Assembly (NCBI RefSeq): GCF_900176465.1
Contig: NZ_FWXR01000001.1
Span: forward strand, 62,001 to 126,000
Direction: 5' to 3'
Length of the DNA stretch: 64,000 nt
Source: Fulvimarina manganoxydans
Lineage (GTDB): Bacteria; Pseudomonadota; Alphaproteobacteria; Rhizobiales; Rhizobiaceae
Part shown: one piece after another, positions 38,624-47,528 of the stretch
How the letters are laid out: each line of letters opens with the position of its first letter
Position numbering within the stretch: position 1 is the stretch's first letter
Notes under the pieces: model-generated
The model's input: only the letters and a program-made list of their open reading frames with translations
The model's database searches: none
What the model was told of the DNA's origin: nothing
Made by a program: the position numbers and the translations under genes

Positions 38624-40146
38624 CGGATCGCGAGGATGTCCGTCCGCCGCGCATCGCCGTCGGCGGTTTCATGCACGAGACCAATACCTTCGCGCCGAGC
38701 AAGGCGGGGCTTGCCGCTTTCGAACATGGCGGTGGCTGGCCGACCATGGTTGAAGGGGCCGCAGTCTTCGAAGCGCTTCGCGGCGTCAATATGGGCCTTT
38801 GCGGCTTCATGGCGGAAGCCGAGCGGTGCGGCTGGTCGCTCGTGCCCACCCTCTGGACGGCCGCTAGCCCCTCGGCCCATGTAACCGAAGAAGCCTTCGA
38901 GACAATCGCGGAGACGATCGTTGCGGGGATCAAGGCGGCACTCCCCGTCGATGCCGTCTATCTCGATCTCCATGGGGCGATGGTGACCGAGCATCTCGAC
39001 GACGGGGAGGGCGAGCTGCTGTCGCGGGTGAGGGCGGTTCTCGGCCCCGACATTCCGCTCGTCGCGAGCCTCGATCTTCATGGCAATGTCACGCCGCAAA
39101 TGGTCGAGACGGCCGACGCGCTGATCGCCTATCGCACCTATCCCCATGTGGATATGGCCGAGACGGGGCGAAGGACTGCGGTTCATCTCGCACGCCTCCT
39201 CAAGGGCGAGCGGCACGAAAAGGCCTTCCGCCAGATCCCCTTCCTCATCCCGATCGCCTGGCAGTCGACGGATATGGAGCCCAACGCCTCGATCTATGGC
39301 GGCTTGCCCGGGATCGAGACCGCCGACGTCGCCTCCGTCTCCTTCCTCTGCGGCTTTCCGGCGGCCGATATTCCCGATTGCGGACCGTCGGTGCTGGCCT
39401 ATGCGTCGACAAGGCAAGCGGCCGAAAGCGCGGCGCAACGGATCGCCAGTCAGGTGGAGGCGAAGCGCTCCGCCTTCGCCGGCACCTCTTTCGAGCCGCT
39501 GGAGGCGGTGCGTGAGGCGATGCGGATCGCGAAAGATACCAAACGGCCGGTCGTCATCGCCGACACCCAGGACAATCCTGGCGCCGGTGGGGATTCCAAC
39601 ACGACAGGCATGCTTCGCGCTCTCATGGAAGCCGGCGCGAGCCGCGCGGCGATCGGCGTCCTTTGCGACCCGGCGGCTGCGAAAGCCGCTCATGAGGCTG
39701 GTCTCGGCGCGCGGTTGACGCTGTCACTCGGCGGCACGTCGGGCGTTCCGGGCGATGCGCCTTTTTCAGGCACATTCGACGTGACGGCGCTCTCCGATGG
39801 GGCGTTCGTCGCGCCCGGCCCCTTTTATGGCGGCGCGCGGATGATGCTCGGACCTTCCGCCTGCCTGTCGATCAGCGGGGTGAGTGTCGTCGTCGCCTCG
39901 GCCAAGGCTCAAGCCGCCGATCGCGAGATGTTCCGCTTTGTCGGGGTGGAGCCCGAAGCTCAGGCGATCCTGGTCGTCAAAAGCTCTGTCCATTTCCGCG
40001 CCGATTTCGCGCCGATTGCCGAGACCATCCTGACGGCGACGGCACCGGGGCCGATGCCCCTGTCGCCCGCCTCTTTGCCCTTCACCAAATTGCGGCCCGG
40101 CGTCGCCCTGACGCCGGACGCTTCGGTCGCCAACGCTGCCGGCTGA
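38620..40146 (+). CDS. M81-family (MlrC/microcystinase C-like) metallohydrolase
   Basis: A 508-aa member of the MlrC family, named for a zinc peptidase that degrades linear microcystin fragments. Diagnostic blocks are GGFMHETNTFAP, YLDLHGAMVTEH, ASLDLHGNVTPQM, ALIAYRTYPHVDM and DTQDNPGAGGDSNTTGML. GTG 38620 is taken because it overlaps the ATPase stop (GTGA). It probably hydrolyses small peptides or amides delivered by the importer; the true substrate is unknown. Confidence 0.87.
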   Translation: MTDREDVRPPRIAVGGFMHETNTFAPSKAGLAAFEHGGGWPTMVEGAAVFEALRGVNMGLCGFMAEAERCGWSLVPTLWTAASPSAHVTEEAFETIAETIVAGIKAALPVDAVYLDLHGAMVTEHLDDGEGELLSRVRAVLGPDIPLVASLDLHGNVTPQMVETADALIAYRTYPHVDMAETGRRTAVHLARLLKGERHEKAFRQIPFLIPIAWQSTDMEPNASIYGGLPGIETADVASVSFLCGFPAADIPDCGPSVLAYASTRQAAESAAQRIASQVEAKRSAFAGTSFEPLEAVREAMRIAKDTKRPVVIADTQDNPGAGGDSNTTGMLRALMEAGASRAAIGVLCDPAAAKAAHEAGLGARLTLSLGGTSGVPGDAPFSGTFDVTALSDGAFVAPGPFYGGARMMLGPSACLSISGVSVVVASAKAQAADREMFRFVGVEPEAQAILVVKSSVHFRADFAPIAETILTATAPGPMPLSPASLPFTKLRPGVALTPDASVANAAG

Positions 40147-40201
40147 CGAACACCAAGACAAGGCGGGCCCGCCGTCGATGCAGCTCGCGAGGAGACGAAC
40201 C

Positions 40202-41365
40202 ATGACCATCATCCCCGAAATCGAAAGCTTCAAGGCCGATCTGACCGCGATCCGTCACGACCTCCACGCCCATCCCGAAATCGGCTTCGAGGAGACGCGC
40301 ACCGCCGCGATCGTCGCCGAAGCGTTGAAATCCTATGGCCTCGACGAGGTTCATACGGGGCTCGGCGGGACCGGCGTCGTCGGCATCCTGAAGGGCGAGG
40401 GCGGAGCGGGGCGGCGCATCGGCCTTCGCGCCGACATGGACGCCTTGCCCATGGACGAACTCACCAATCTTCCCTACCGCTCGACAAATCCCGGCCGGTT
40501 CCATGGCTGCGGCCATGATGGACACACGACCATGCTGCTCGGCGCGGCGCGCTATCTTGCCCGCAATCGCGATTTCACCGGTACGGTCGTCTTCGTCTTC
40601 CAGCCGGCGGAGGAGGGCCTTGGCGGCGCAAGGGCGATGCTCGCCGACGGGCTCTTCGAGCGCTTTCCCTGCGACGAGATCTATGGGCTTCACAACATGC
40701 CCGATCTCGACATCGGCGAGGTCGCGGTGTTTCCGGGCAAGGCGATGGCCGGCGCGAGCTTCTTCGACATTGCGATCAAGGCGCGAGGGAGCCATGCGGC
40801 CATGCCGCACAATTCCAAGGACGCCATCGTCATCGCCATGGCGCTCGCCCAGAACCTTCAGACCATCGTCAGCCGCAATGTCGAACCCTTGAAGCCGGCG
40901 GTTCTGTCGATCACCAAGATGAATTCGGGCTCCGCCTATAACGTGATCCCGGAGGAAGCCTCGCTCGCCGGCACGATCCGCTTCTTCCACGACGATGTGG
41001 GCGAGTTGGTGCGGACCAGGATGCGCGAGATCGCGGCGGGCGTCGCCCAATCCTATGACTGCCAGATCGATGTCGACATTCGCGACGTCTTCACGGTTCT
41101 CGAAAACGACGAGGCGGCGACCGAGGCCTTGCGCGAGGCGGCCGCCGAGATCGTCGGCACCGACCACGTCATCACCGAGCCGCGCCCGACCATGGGCAGC
41201 GAGGACTTCGCCGACATGCTGAAGGCCGTTCCCGGCTCCTATTGCTGGGTCGGCCATGGCGGCACGGTGCCGCTCCACAATCCCGGCTTCATCCTCGACG
41301 ACGAGATCCTGCCTATCGGGGCGAGCCTTCTCGCCCGGATCGCTGAGAAGCGGCTTGCGGCTTAA
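40202..41365 (+). CDS. M20-family amidohydrolase (N-acyl-amino-acid / hippurate hydrolase type)
   Basis: A 387-aa cytoplasmic metallohydrolase that cleaves an N-acyl bond from an amino acid. Metal-binding and catalytic blocks are IRHDLHAHPEIGFEE, LRADMDALPM, HGCGHDGHTTMLLGAA and QPAEEGLGGARAM. The dimerisation domain has ARGSHAAMPHNSKDAI, and the C-terminal GSEDFADML supplies a further ligand. GAGGAG upstream sets ATG 40202 rather than the ORF extension at 40178. It is 55 bp after the M81 gene, in the same operon. Confidence 0.9.
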   Translation: MTIIPEIESFKADLTAIRHDLHAHPEIGFEETRTAAIVAEALKSYGLDEVHTGLGGTGVVGILKGEGGAGRRIGLRADMDALPMDELTNLPYRSTNPGRFHGCGHDGHTTMLLGAARYLARNRDFTGTVVFVFQPAEEGLGGARAMLADGLFERFPCDEIYGLHNMPDLDIGEVAVFPGKAMAGASFFDIAIKARGSHAAMPHNSKDAIVIAMALAQNLQTIVSRNVEPLKPAVLSITKMNSGSAYNVIPEEASLAGTIRFFHDDVGELVRTRMREIAAGVAQSYDCQIDVDIRDVFTVLENDEAATEALREAAAEIVGTDHVITEPRPTMGSEDFADMLKAVPGSYCWVGHGGTVPLHNPGFILDDEILPIGASLLARIAEKRLAA

Positions 41366-41475
41366 TGAGCGGGCGAGGCATCGGCCCGTCCTGCGGCGCG
41401 CTCAATGAAGCGCTCGACTTCGAAATCTTTCGAACGGTAGCCGGTGCAGGCTGAATTGATCAAACGAGGACTGAC

Positions 41476-42618
41476 ATGACGATCGACGTAAATACCGTGC
41501 CCCTCGATCCCGAAGCCATGCTGACGGGGCTGAAGCGCTGGGTCGAACTCGAAAGCCCGACCTATGACAAGCCTTCGGTCGACAGGATGACGGCGATGGC
41601 GGCCGAGGACATGGAGGCGATGGGCTTCAATGTCGAGGTCATTCCCGGCCCGGAAGGGCTCGGCGATTGCGCGAAGGCGTCTTTTCCCCATCCGAAAGCG
41701 GGCGAGCCCGGCGTCTTGATCATGGGCCATCTCGATACGGTCCATCCGCTTGGCACGCTGGAGAAACTGCCCTTCCGCCGCGAGGGCAACATCTGCTGGG
41801 GACCGGGCATCTGCGACATGAAGGGCGGCAACTATGCCGCGATCAGCGCCATCAAGGCGCTGGCGGAGATGGGCGTCGAGACGCCGCTCCCGGTTCATGT
41901 GCTTCTGACCTCGGACGAGGAGATCGGCACGCCGGGCACCCGCGCCTTGATCGAGGCGGAAGCGGCCAAGCACAAATATATCCTCGTGCCCGAGCCTGCC
42001 TGGGGCCGCAACACGGTGGTGACCGGCCGCTATGCCATTGCCCGCTATCATCTGACCGCCATGGGCCGCCCGAGCCATGCCGGGGCGGCGCTGAAAGCCG
42101 GCCAGTCGGCCGTCAAGATGATGGCCCGTCAGCTTCTCGCCATCGAGGACATGACGGACGACGACTGCACCTTCTCCGTTTCGGTCGTCCATGGCGGCCA
42201 ATGGGTGAACTGCGTGCCGACGATCTGCCGTGCCGAATGCCTGTCCATGGCCAAGCGCCAAAAGGATCTCGATCGCGGCACGGAGCGAATCCTGGCCTTC
42301 GACAAGCGCGAGGCCGACGGCACCGGCTTCTTCGTCGAAAAGAGCGTCGTGCGGCCGGTCTGGGAGGCAAGCGCGGGGACGATGGATCTCTTCGAGCGCG
42401 CCAAGCGCATTGCCGGAACCATCGGCTTCCCGCTCGCCAATGCTAGCGAAGGTGGCGGCTCGGACGGCAATTTCACCGGGGCGATGGGCCTGCCGACCCT
42501 TGACGGGCTCGGCGTCGTCGGCGCCGACGTTCATACGCTGAATGAGCATATCGAGGTGGACAGCCTCGCCTCGCGCGGCCGGCTGATCGCCGGGCTCCTG
42601 GCCGAGCTCGGCGCGTGA
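41476..42618 (+). CDS. M20-family carboxypeptidase (glutamate carboxypeptidase G2-like)
   Basis: A 380-aa metallopeptidase related to carboxypeptidase G2, which removes C-terminal glutamate or similar residues. Zn site blocks are IMGHLDTVHPLGTLE (H, D), WGPGICDMKGGNYAA (D), LLTSDEEIGTPGTR (E-E), VPEPAWG and the late EGGGSDGNF and TLNEHIEVDS. It belongs to a different M20 branch from the preceding amidohydrolase, so the two probably act on different bonds. It overlaps the amidase GTG by 4 nt. Confidence 0.88.
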   Translation: MTIDVNTVPLDPEAMLTGLKRWVELESPTYDKPSVDRMTAMAAEDMEAMGFNVEVIPGPEGLGDCAKASFPHPKAGEPGVLIMGHLDTVHPLGTLEKLPFRREGNICWGPGICDMKGGNYAAISAIKALAEMGVETPLPVHVLLTSDEEIGTPGTRALIEAEAAKHKYILVPEPAWGRNTVVTGRYAIARYHLTAMGRPSHAGAALKAGQSAVKMMARQLLAIEDMTDDDCTFSVSVVHGGQWVNCVPTICRAECLSMAKRQKDLDRGTERILAFDKREADGTGFFVEKSVVRPVWEASAGTMDLFERAKRIAGTIGFPLANASEGGGSDGNFTGAMGLPTLDGLGVVGADVHTLNEHIEVDSLASRGRLIAGLLAELGA

Positions 42619-44060
42619 CGCCCTTCGGCGCGGACGGTCGGCTGATCGGCCCTCAGGGCGCGCCCGTCCCGGCGATCTGCGCGATGGATGCCGGCGAACT
42701 CGTGCGCCAAATCAAGGCGCGCGCGCTTTCGGTCGAGGAGGTGGTGACTGCCTTTCTCGATCGGATCGAGGCATTGAACCCGACCTATAACGCGATCGTC
42801 TCGCTGCGACCGCGCGAGGCGATCCTGGCGGAGGCGCATGAGGCCGACCGGCGCCTTGCTGCCGGCGAGGCCGATGGCGCGCTCTACGGTCTGCCCGTCG
42901 CCATCAAGGATCTCTCGCCAACCAAGGGGCTGACGACCACCTTCGGCTCGCCAATCTTTCGCGATTTCGTGCCGGATGAGGATGGGCTTGCCACCGCCCG
43001 CATGCGCGCGGCGGGCGCGATCATCATCGGCAAGACCAACACGCCGGAATTCGGCCTCGGCTCACACAGTTTCAACGAGGTGTTCGGCGCGACCGGCAAT
43101 GCGTTCGATCCCGCCCGCTCGGCCGGCGGGTCGAGCGGCGGCGCGGCCGTCGCGCTCGCCTTGCGCATGCTCCCGATCGCCGATGGCTCGGATATGGGCG
43201 GCTCCTTGCGCAACCCGGCCGCCTTCAACAATGTCTATGGCCTGCGACCTTCCTTCGGCCGGGTGCCGAGCCTGCCGGCGGGCGATGTCTTTTCCGCCTC
43301 GCTCGCGACCGACGGCCCGATGGCGAGAAGCGCGGACGATCTTGCCCTACTGCTCGACGTCCAGGCTGGGCCCGATGCGCGTCAGCCTTTGTCCTCGGGC
43401 CTGTCGCCGATCGATGGCGTTTCGAACTTTGACGCCGGAGTGGTCCGGATCGGCTGGCTTGGCGATCTTCAAGGGCATCTCGCCATGGAGGCGGGCATTC
43501 TCGAGACCTGCGAGGCGGCGCTGGGACGTATTCCTCGCAGCACTGTCGAGACGGCCGAACTCGGTCTTGATCCAGAACGCCTTTGGCAGAGCTTTTCCGC
43601 CCAGCGCCATGGCGTCATCGCCGCCCGCTATGGCGATCTCTTCGCCGACCCGGATAAGCGGGAGTTACTGAAGCCGGAAATGCAGTGGGAGATCGAGAAC
43701 GGCCTGAAGATGTCAGCCATGGCGCTGCACCGGGCCTACGACACCCGCACGGCCTGGCATTTGCGGCTGCTGGCTCTCTTCGAGCGCTTCGATGTCCTCG
43801 CGCTTCCGGCCGCGCAGGTCTGGCCGTTCCCGATCGAATGGCGCTGGCCTCCGGAGATCGCGGGGCGATCCATGGACAGCTATCATCGCTGGATGGAATG
43901 CGTTGCCCCGGGCACCTTGTCGGGATGCCCGGTTCTTGCGCTGCCGGCAGGCTTGCGCGGCGGTCTTTCCACCGGCGTCCAACTGATCGCGCCGTTTGGG
44001 CGCGAGGCCGATCTTCTGGCTTTGGCGAAACGCTACGAGAGGCGGGACATGACGGGTTGA
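42615..44060 (+). CDS. Amidase (amidase-signature family)
   Basis: A 481-aa Ser-cisSer-Lys hydrolase. The catalytic Lys is in LPVAIKDLSP, the cis-Ser in SAGGSSGGAAVALA and the nucleophile in DGSDMGGSLRNPAAFN. The block GKTNTPEFGLGSHSFNEVFG is typical of GatA-like amidases, but there is no gatB or gatC nearby, so it is a catabolic amidase. GTG 42615 overlaps the M20 stop (GTGA). It is last gene of the operon and is convergent with the Rieske oxygenase gene one base away. Confidence 0.9.
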   Translation: MTPFGADGRLIGPQGAPVPAICAMDAGELVRQIKARALSVEEVVTAFLDRIEALNPTYNAIVSLRPREAILAEAHEADRRLAAGEADGALYGLPVAIKDLSPTKGLTTTFGSPIFRDFVPDEDGLATARMRAAGAIIIGKTNTPEFGLGSHSFNEVFGATGNAFDPARSAGGSSGGAAVALALRMLPIADGSDMGGSLRNPAAFNNVYGLRPSFGRVPSLPAGDVFSASLATDGPMARSADDLALLLDVQAGPDARQPLSSGLSPIDGVSNFDAGVVRIGWLGDLQGHLAMEAGILETCEAALGRIPRSTVETAELGLDPERLWQSFSAQRHGVIAARYGDLFADPDKRELLKPEMQWEIENGLKMSAMALHRAYDTRTAWHLRLLALFERFDVLALPAAQVWPFPIEWRWPPEIAGRSMDSYHRWMECVAPGTLSGCPVLALPAGLRGGLSTGVQLIAPFGREADLLALAKRYERRDMTG

Positions 44061-44061
44061 T

Positions 44062-45201
44062 CTACCGCCCGTTCACCCGGCGCGAGATATATTGCGCGAA
44101 GTCGAAATTCGGGCGCTCCAGATGGGAGAGCGGGCCGGCTTCGGCGAGGCGTCCGAGCAGGCCGCGATAGACGCGTTCGGTGCAGCCACGATCCTCGTCA
44201 TTGACCTTTTCAAGCATAGCCTTGACGGTTTCGAGCTGGGCCGGCGCGCTCGGATCGGCCATATAATGCGGAGACATGCCGCCGCCCCAGAGGATGCGCA
44301 CCTGGCCCGGGCCTTCCGGGTGGAGGCTGAGATACCAGAAATAGCCCGGCGTGATGGAGATCATCAGCGAGGGATAGATCGCAAAGAGCCAGGTCGTGCG
44401 GCGCTCGTCGCCCTGAAGCCGCGTGTCGTTGGGGTGAGCCAGCGCGAGCGGCACCGCGTCGTTGCGCAGGATCGTGTGCCAATTGAAGGCGTCCTTGCCC
44501 TCCGGCAGAACCATCTCGTTGATGTCCGTCGAACCGCCGATCGTGGCGCGGTGGCAGATCGGAAGGTGGTAGCTCTCCATGAAATTCTCGGCGAGCACCT
44601 TCCAGTTCGTGTCCCAGAGGTGATGCTCACGGAAGGTCTCCGAATAGCTCGCGAGATCGAGATGTTCGATCATCGCCGCGGCCTCGGCGAGTGTCTCGGA
44701 GGGCGGCGGCGTGTCCGGATCGAGCGTCACCATGATGAAGCCGAGCCATTCCTCGCAGCGCACTTCCGGCAGCCTGACGTCCGACTTGCAGAAACTGTCG
44801 TTGCGGGTCATGGCCGGGGCGCCGCGCAGCGAGCCGTCGAGATTGTAGGTCCAGGCGTGATAAGGGCAGACGATCGCGCGGGTGTTGCCGCGCCCTTCGA
44901 GCAGCACCGACATGCGATGGCGGCAGACATTGGACATGGCGCGCAGGGCGCCGTCCTTGTCGCGCAGGACGATGATCGGCTCGCCAGCAATCTCCAGGGT
45001 CAGATAGTCGCCCGGCTCCTTCAAAGCATCGACGCGGCCGGCGCAGATCCAGTCTTTCGAGAAGATGTGTTCGAGCTCGAGCTGCAGGAACTCGTCGGAC
45101 ATATAGACCGAACGCGGCATCGCCCGCGCGCTCTCGAAGGGGACCGAGACATTGGCCGCAAGCTCGTCCGCCGCCGTTCGAACAGGCGCATGGATGTTCA
45201 T
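44062..45201 (-). CDS. Rieske non-haem iron oxygenase, alpha subunit (quaternary-ammonium oxygenase-like)
   Basis: A 379-aa oxygenase. The Rieske [2Fe-2S] ligands are C93, H95, C112 and H115 (CRHR ... CPYHAW, 16 residues between the pairs). The mononuclear iron site is in AENFMESYHLPICH, with H212, H217 and a late Asp (D335 or D337). The bridging residue is Glu (E209), as in carnitine, choline and glycine-betaine oxygenases, where most Rieske enzymes have Asp. A role in demethylating or oxidising a quaternary ammonium compound is therefore inferred. No reductase gene is present in the window. A weak HutC-like box lies upstream. Confidence 0.88.
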   Translation of the reverse strand: MNIHAPVRTAADELAANVSVPFESARAMPRSVYMSDEFLQLELEHIFSKDWICAGRVDALKEPGDYLTLEIAGEPIIVLRDKDGALRAMSNVCRHRMSVLLEGRGNTRAIVCPYHAWTYNLDGSLRGAPAMTRNDSFCKSDVRLPEVRCEEWLGFIMVTLDPDTPPPSETLAEAAAMIEHLDLASYSETFREHHLWDTNWKVLAENFMESYHLPICHRATIGGSTDINEMVLPEGKDAFNWHTILRNDAVPLALAHPNDTRLQGDERRTTWLFAIYPSLMISITPGYFWYLSLHPEGPGQVRILWGGGMSPHYMADPSAPAQLETVKAMLEKVNDEDRGCTERVYRGLLGRLAEAGPLSHLERPNFDFAQYISRRVNGR

Positions 45202-45226
45202 GGCCGAACTCCTTCGACTGGAATAG

Positions 45227-45246
45227 GTCTATGCATAATGATGCAT
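45227..45246. promoter_or_regulatory. Weak HutC-like box and ATGCAT repeats upstream of the Rieske gene
   Basis: GTCTATGC (45227-45234) differs by one base from the HutC-type core GTCTATAC seen at 53252. It overlaps a pair of self-complementary ATGCAT hexamers (45231-45236 and 45241-45246) separated by 4 bp. The position, 26-45 bp before the start codon, suits an operator, but the match is imperfect. Confidence 0.3.
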
Positions 45247-45273
45247 CGCATGGCTGATTTGCGCAATGGGCGA

Positions 45274-46251
45274 TCAGACATCCAGCGGCGCTCTACCCGA
45301 CTTCTGAGCGTTCATCGTCTCCGCCATGACGCAGAGGAGCTCGAATATCATCGTCGCCCCCGTCAGCGCCGTCAGGCCGCTCGGATCGAGCGGCGGCGAG
45401 ACTTCGACGATATCGGCGCCGACGATGTTGACGCCCGACAGCATGCGCACGAGGCTTTGGGCTTCGAAACTCGTAATGCCGCCGATTTCCGGGGTGCCGG
45501 TTCCGGGCGCGAAAGCGGGATCGATGACGTCGATGTCGAAGGAGACGTAGGTCTCGTCCGCGCCCGCCAGCGCTTTCGCCTCGGCCATGACATCGGCGAG
45601 GCCGCGCTCGCGCAGCTCCTCGATGAAGATGAGGCGGATGCCCACGTCTCGCGCCCAGTCGTAATTGGTGGCGTGCGAAATCGCGCCGCGCAGGCCGATC
45701 TGGATCATGCGTTTGGGGTCGAGAAGCCCCTCTTCGACGGCGCGGCGAAAGGGTGTGCCGTGATTGTATTTCGTGCCGAAGATTTCGTCATACGTATCGG
45801 TATGGGCGTCGAAATGGATGAGTGCACGTGGGTAGCCCTTATGGAGCCCCCGCAGGATCGGGAGCGTGACCAGATGATCGCCGCCCGCCGTCAAGGGCCG
45901 GGCGCCGTTCTTACGAATGTCCTCGAAAAAGAGGGCGATCGAAGCGAGGCTTGCATCCTTGTCCACCGGGTTCACCGGCGCATCGCCGCAATCGGCAACG
46001 CGCAACAGGTCGAAAGGCGAGGTCAGGCTGGCATGGTGAACCCGGCGGCAGAGGCTCGACTGGTTGCGGATTTCGCGCGGCCCGTGGCGCGCGCCGGTGC
46101 GGTTGGTCGTGCCGCCGTCGAAGGGCACGCCGACCAGCGCGATGTCGACCTCGGCCGGCGTCGCGGCGGGAAGCCGCATGAAGGTCGAGGTGCCGGCAAA
46201 GCGGGGAATGGCGCCGGCATCGAGAGGCTGGAAGCGGGAGAGTTCTGACAT
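45274..46251 (-). CDS. Ureohydrolase (agmatinase / guanidino-acid hydrolase family)
   Basis: A 325-aa binuclear-manganese-type hydrolase that releases urea from a guanidino compound. Metal ligands are in AGGDHLVTLP, IHFDAHTDTYDE and YVSFDIDVIDPAFAPGTGTPE. The substrate-side loop GGTTNRTGARHGPREIR is typical of agmatinase/guanidinobutyrase rather than arginase. It is divergent from a second ureohydrolase and same strand as the Rieske gene, with a 72-bp gap. Substrate candidates are agmatine, guanidinobutyrate or guanidinopropionate; formimidoylglutamate is another possibility given the hut context. Confidence 0.85.
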   Translation of the reverse strand: MSELSRFQPLDAGAIPRFAGTSTFMRLPAATPAEVDIALVGVPFDGGTTNRTGARHGPREIRNQSSLCRRVHHASLTSPFDLLRVADCGDAPVNPVDKDASLASIALFFEDIRKNGARPLTAGGDHLVTLPILRGLHKGYPRALIHFDAHTDTYDEIFGTKYNHGTPFRRAVEEGLLDPKRMIQIGLRGAISHATNYDWARDVGIRLIFIEELRERGLADVMAEAKALAGADETYVSFDIDVIDPAFAPGTGTPEIGGITSFEAQSLVRMLSGVNIVGADIVEVSPPLDPSGLTALTGATMIFELLCVMAETMNAQKSGRAPLDV

Positions 46252-46427
46252 GGGGCGGGGGCCTCGATGAAGGGAACGGGGCTGAGATCGGGGGCGCGAA
46301 GGTGCTTATGAGGCTCAGCGCGGCCAAGGGGACTCATCTTGCAAGAATGCCGGCTTTGCCGTTCAAGTCGATGGTGCGACGCGAAAGCGTCTTGCGCTGC
46401 AATTTGTGTGAAAGGGATCGGGCACTC

Positions 46428-47480
46428 ATGGACGAGACGAAGCTGAGCGACCTTCGCAAACGCTATGCGGGCGAGAATGAGCGCGCGATCTACGATCCCG
46501 GCTTTGCCGCCGTCGCCGACCGCCTCTTCGACAAGAAGGGCACGCGCGTCGCCCCCTATGCCGGTCTGCCGACGCTGCTCGACGTGCCTTATCGCGCGGT
46601 CGATTGGTCGGCCCTGGATCTTCCCGGCCTCGATGTGGCGCTGATCGGCGTGCCAATGGATCTCGGCGTCACCAATCGCAACGGCTCGCGCTTCGGGCCG
46701 CGCGCCTTGCGCTCGATCGAGCGCGTCGGACCTTATAATCATGTCCTGAAAACCATGCCGACCCATGAACTCACCGTCGCCGATATTGGCGACGTGCCGT
46801 TCCGCTCGCGTTTCGACGTGGCCCTTTCTCATGCCGATATCGAGGACGCGACGAAGAAGATCCTGTCGACGGGCGCCATGCCGCTCTTCGTCGGGGGCGA
46901 TCATTCCATCTCGCTGCCGATCCTGAAGGCGATCGGCGCCGAGCGGCCGGTGGGCATGATCCATATCGATGCCCATTGCGATACGTCGGGCCCCTATGAA
47001 GGCTGCAAGTTCCATCATGGAGGCCCGTTCCGGCAAGCCGTTCTCGACGGGGTTCTCGATCCCGAGCGCACCACCCAGATCGGCATTCGCGGCTCCTCCG
47101 AATATCTTTGGGAATTCTCCTATGAGAGCGGGATGACGGTCATCCATGCCGAGGAGATCGCCGCACTCGGCATTCCTGCCATCGTCGAAAAGGCGCGGGC
47201 GGTCGTGGGTGACGGCCCGGTCTATCTCTCCTTCGATATCGACAGTCTCGATCCGGCCTTTGCGCCCGGCACCGGCACGCCCGAGATCGGCGGTCTGACG
47301 ACGCGCGAGGCGCAAGCGATCCTGCGCGGCCTTGCCGGGCTCGACATGGTCGGCGGCGATGTGGTCGAGGTCGCGCCCCAATATGATGCGACGACGAACA
47401 CCGCTCATGCCGGGGCGCAGATGTTGTTCGAACTCCTGAGCCTCGCGCGGCTGTCCAAGCGGTTCCAAAACAAAAGCTGA
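46428..47480 (+). CDS. Second ureohydrolase (agmatinase-like)
   Basis: A 350-aa paralogue of the preceding enzyme. Metal-site blocks are FVGGDHSISLPILKA, MIHIDAHCDTSGP and YLSFDIDSLDPAFAPGTGTPE. The substrate region differs, with GVTNRNGSRFGPRALRS and CKFHHGGPFRQAVLDG, so the substrate may differ. An N-terminal extension of about 60 residues precedes the core. ATG 46428 (MDETKLSDLRKRY) is preferred over the ORF extension to 46302, which has no family character. It is divergent from the first ureohydrolase across 176 bp that contain a TCTTGCAAGA palindrome (46337-46346), and is convergent with hutC. Confidence 0.85.
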   Translation: MDETKLSDLRKRYAGENERAIYDPGFAAVADRLFDKKGTRVAPYAGLPTLLDVPYRAVDWSALDLPGLDVALIGVPMDLGVTNRNGSRFGPRALRSIERVGPYNHVLKTMPTHELTVADIGDVPFRSRFDVALSHADIEDATKKILSTGAMPLFVGGDHSISLPILKAIGAERPVGMIHIDAHCDTSGPYEGCKFHHGGPFRQAVLDGVLDPERTTQIGIRGSSEYLWEFSYESGMTVIHAEEIAALGIPAIVEKARAVVGDGPVYLSFDIDSLDPAFAPGTGTPEIGGLTTREAQAILRGLAGLDMVGGDVVEVAPQYDATTNTAHAGAQMLFELLSLARLSKRFQNKS

Positions 47481-47528
47481 ACCAACCCGCCCCGATCCGC
47501 CGTTCGCCATAGCCTCGCAGGCCATTCC

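Noticed and set aside
42615-44060. Amidase as GatA subunit of the tRNA amidotransferase
   Set aside because: No gatB or gatC nearby, and the gene sits at the end of a catabolic operon.
45231-45246. ATGCAT-N4-ATGCAT as a CRISPR or tandem-repeat start
   Set aside because: Only two hexamers with no further copies; better treated as part of a promoter region.
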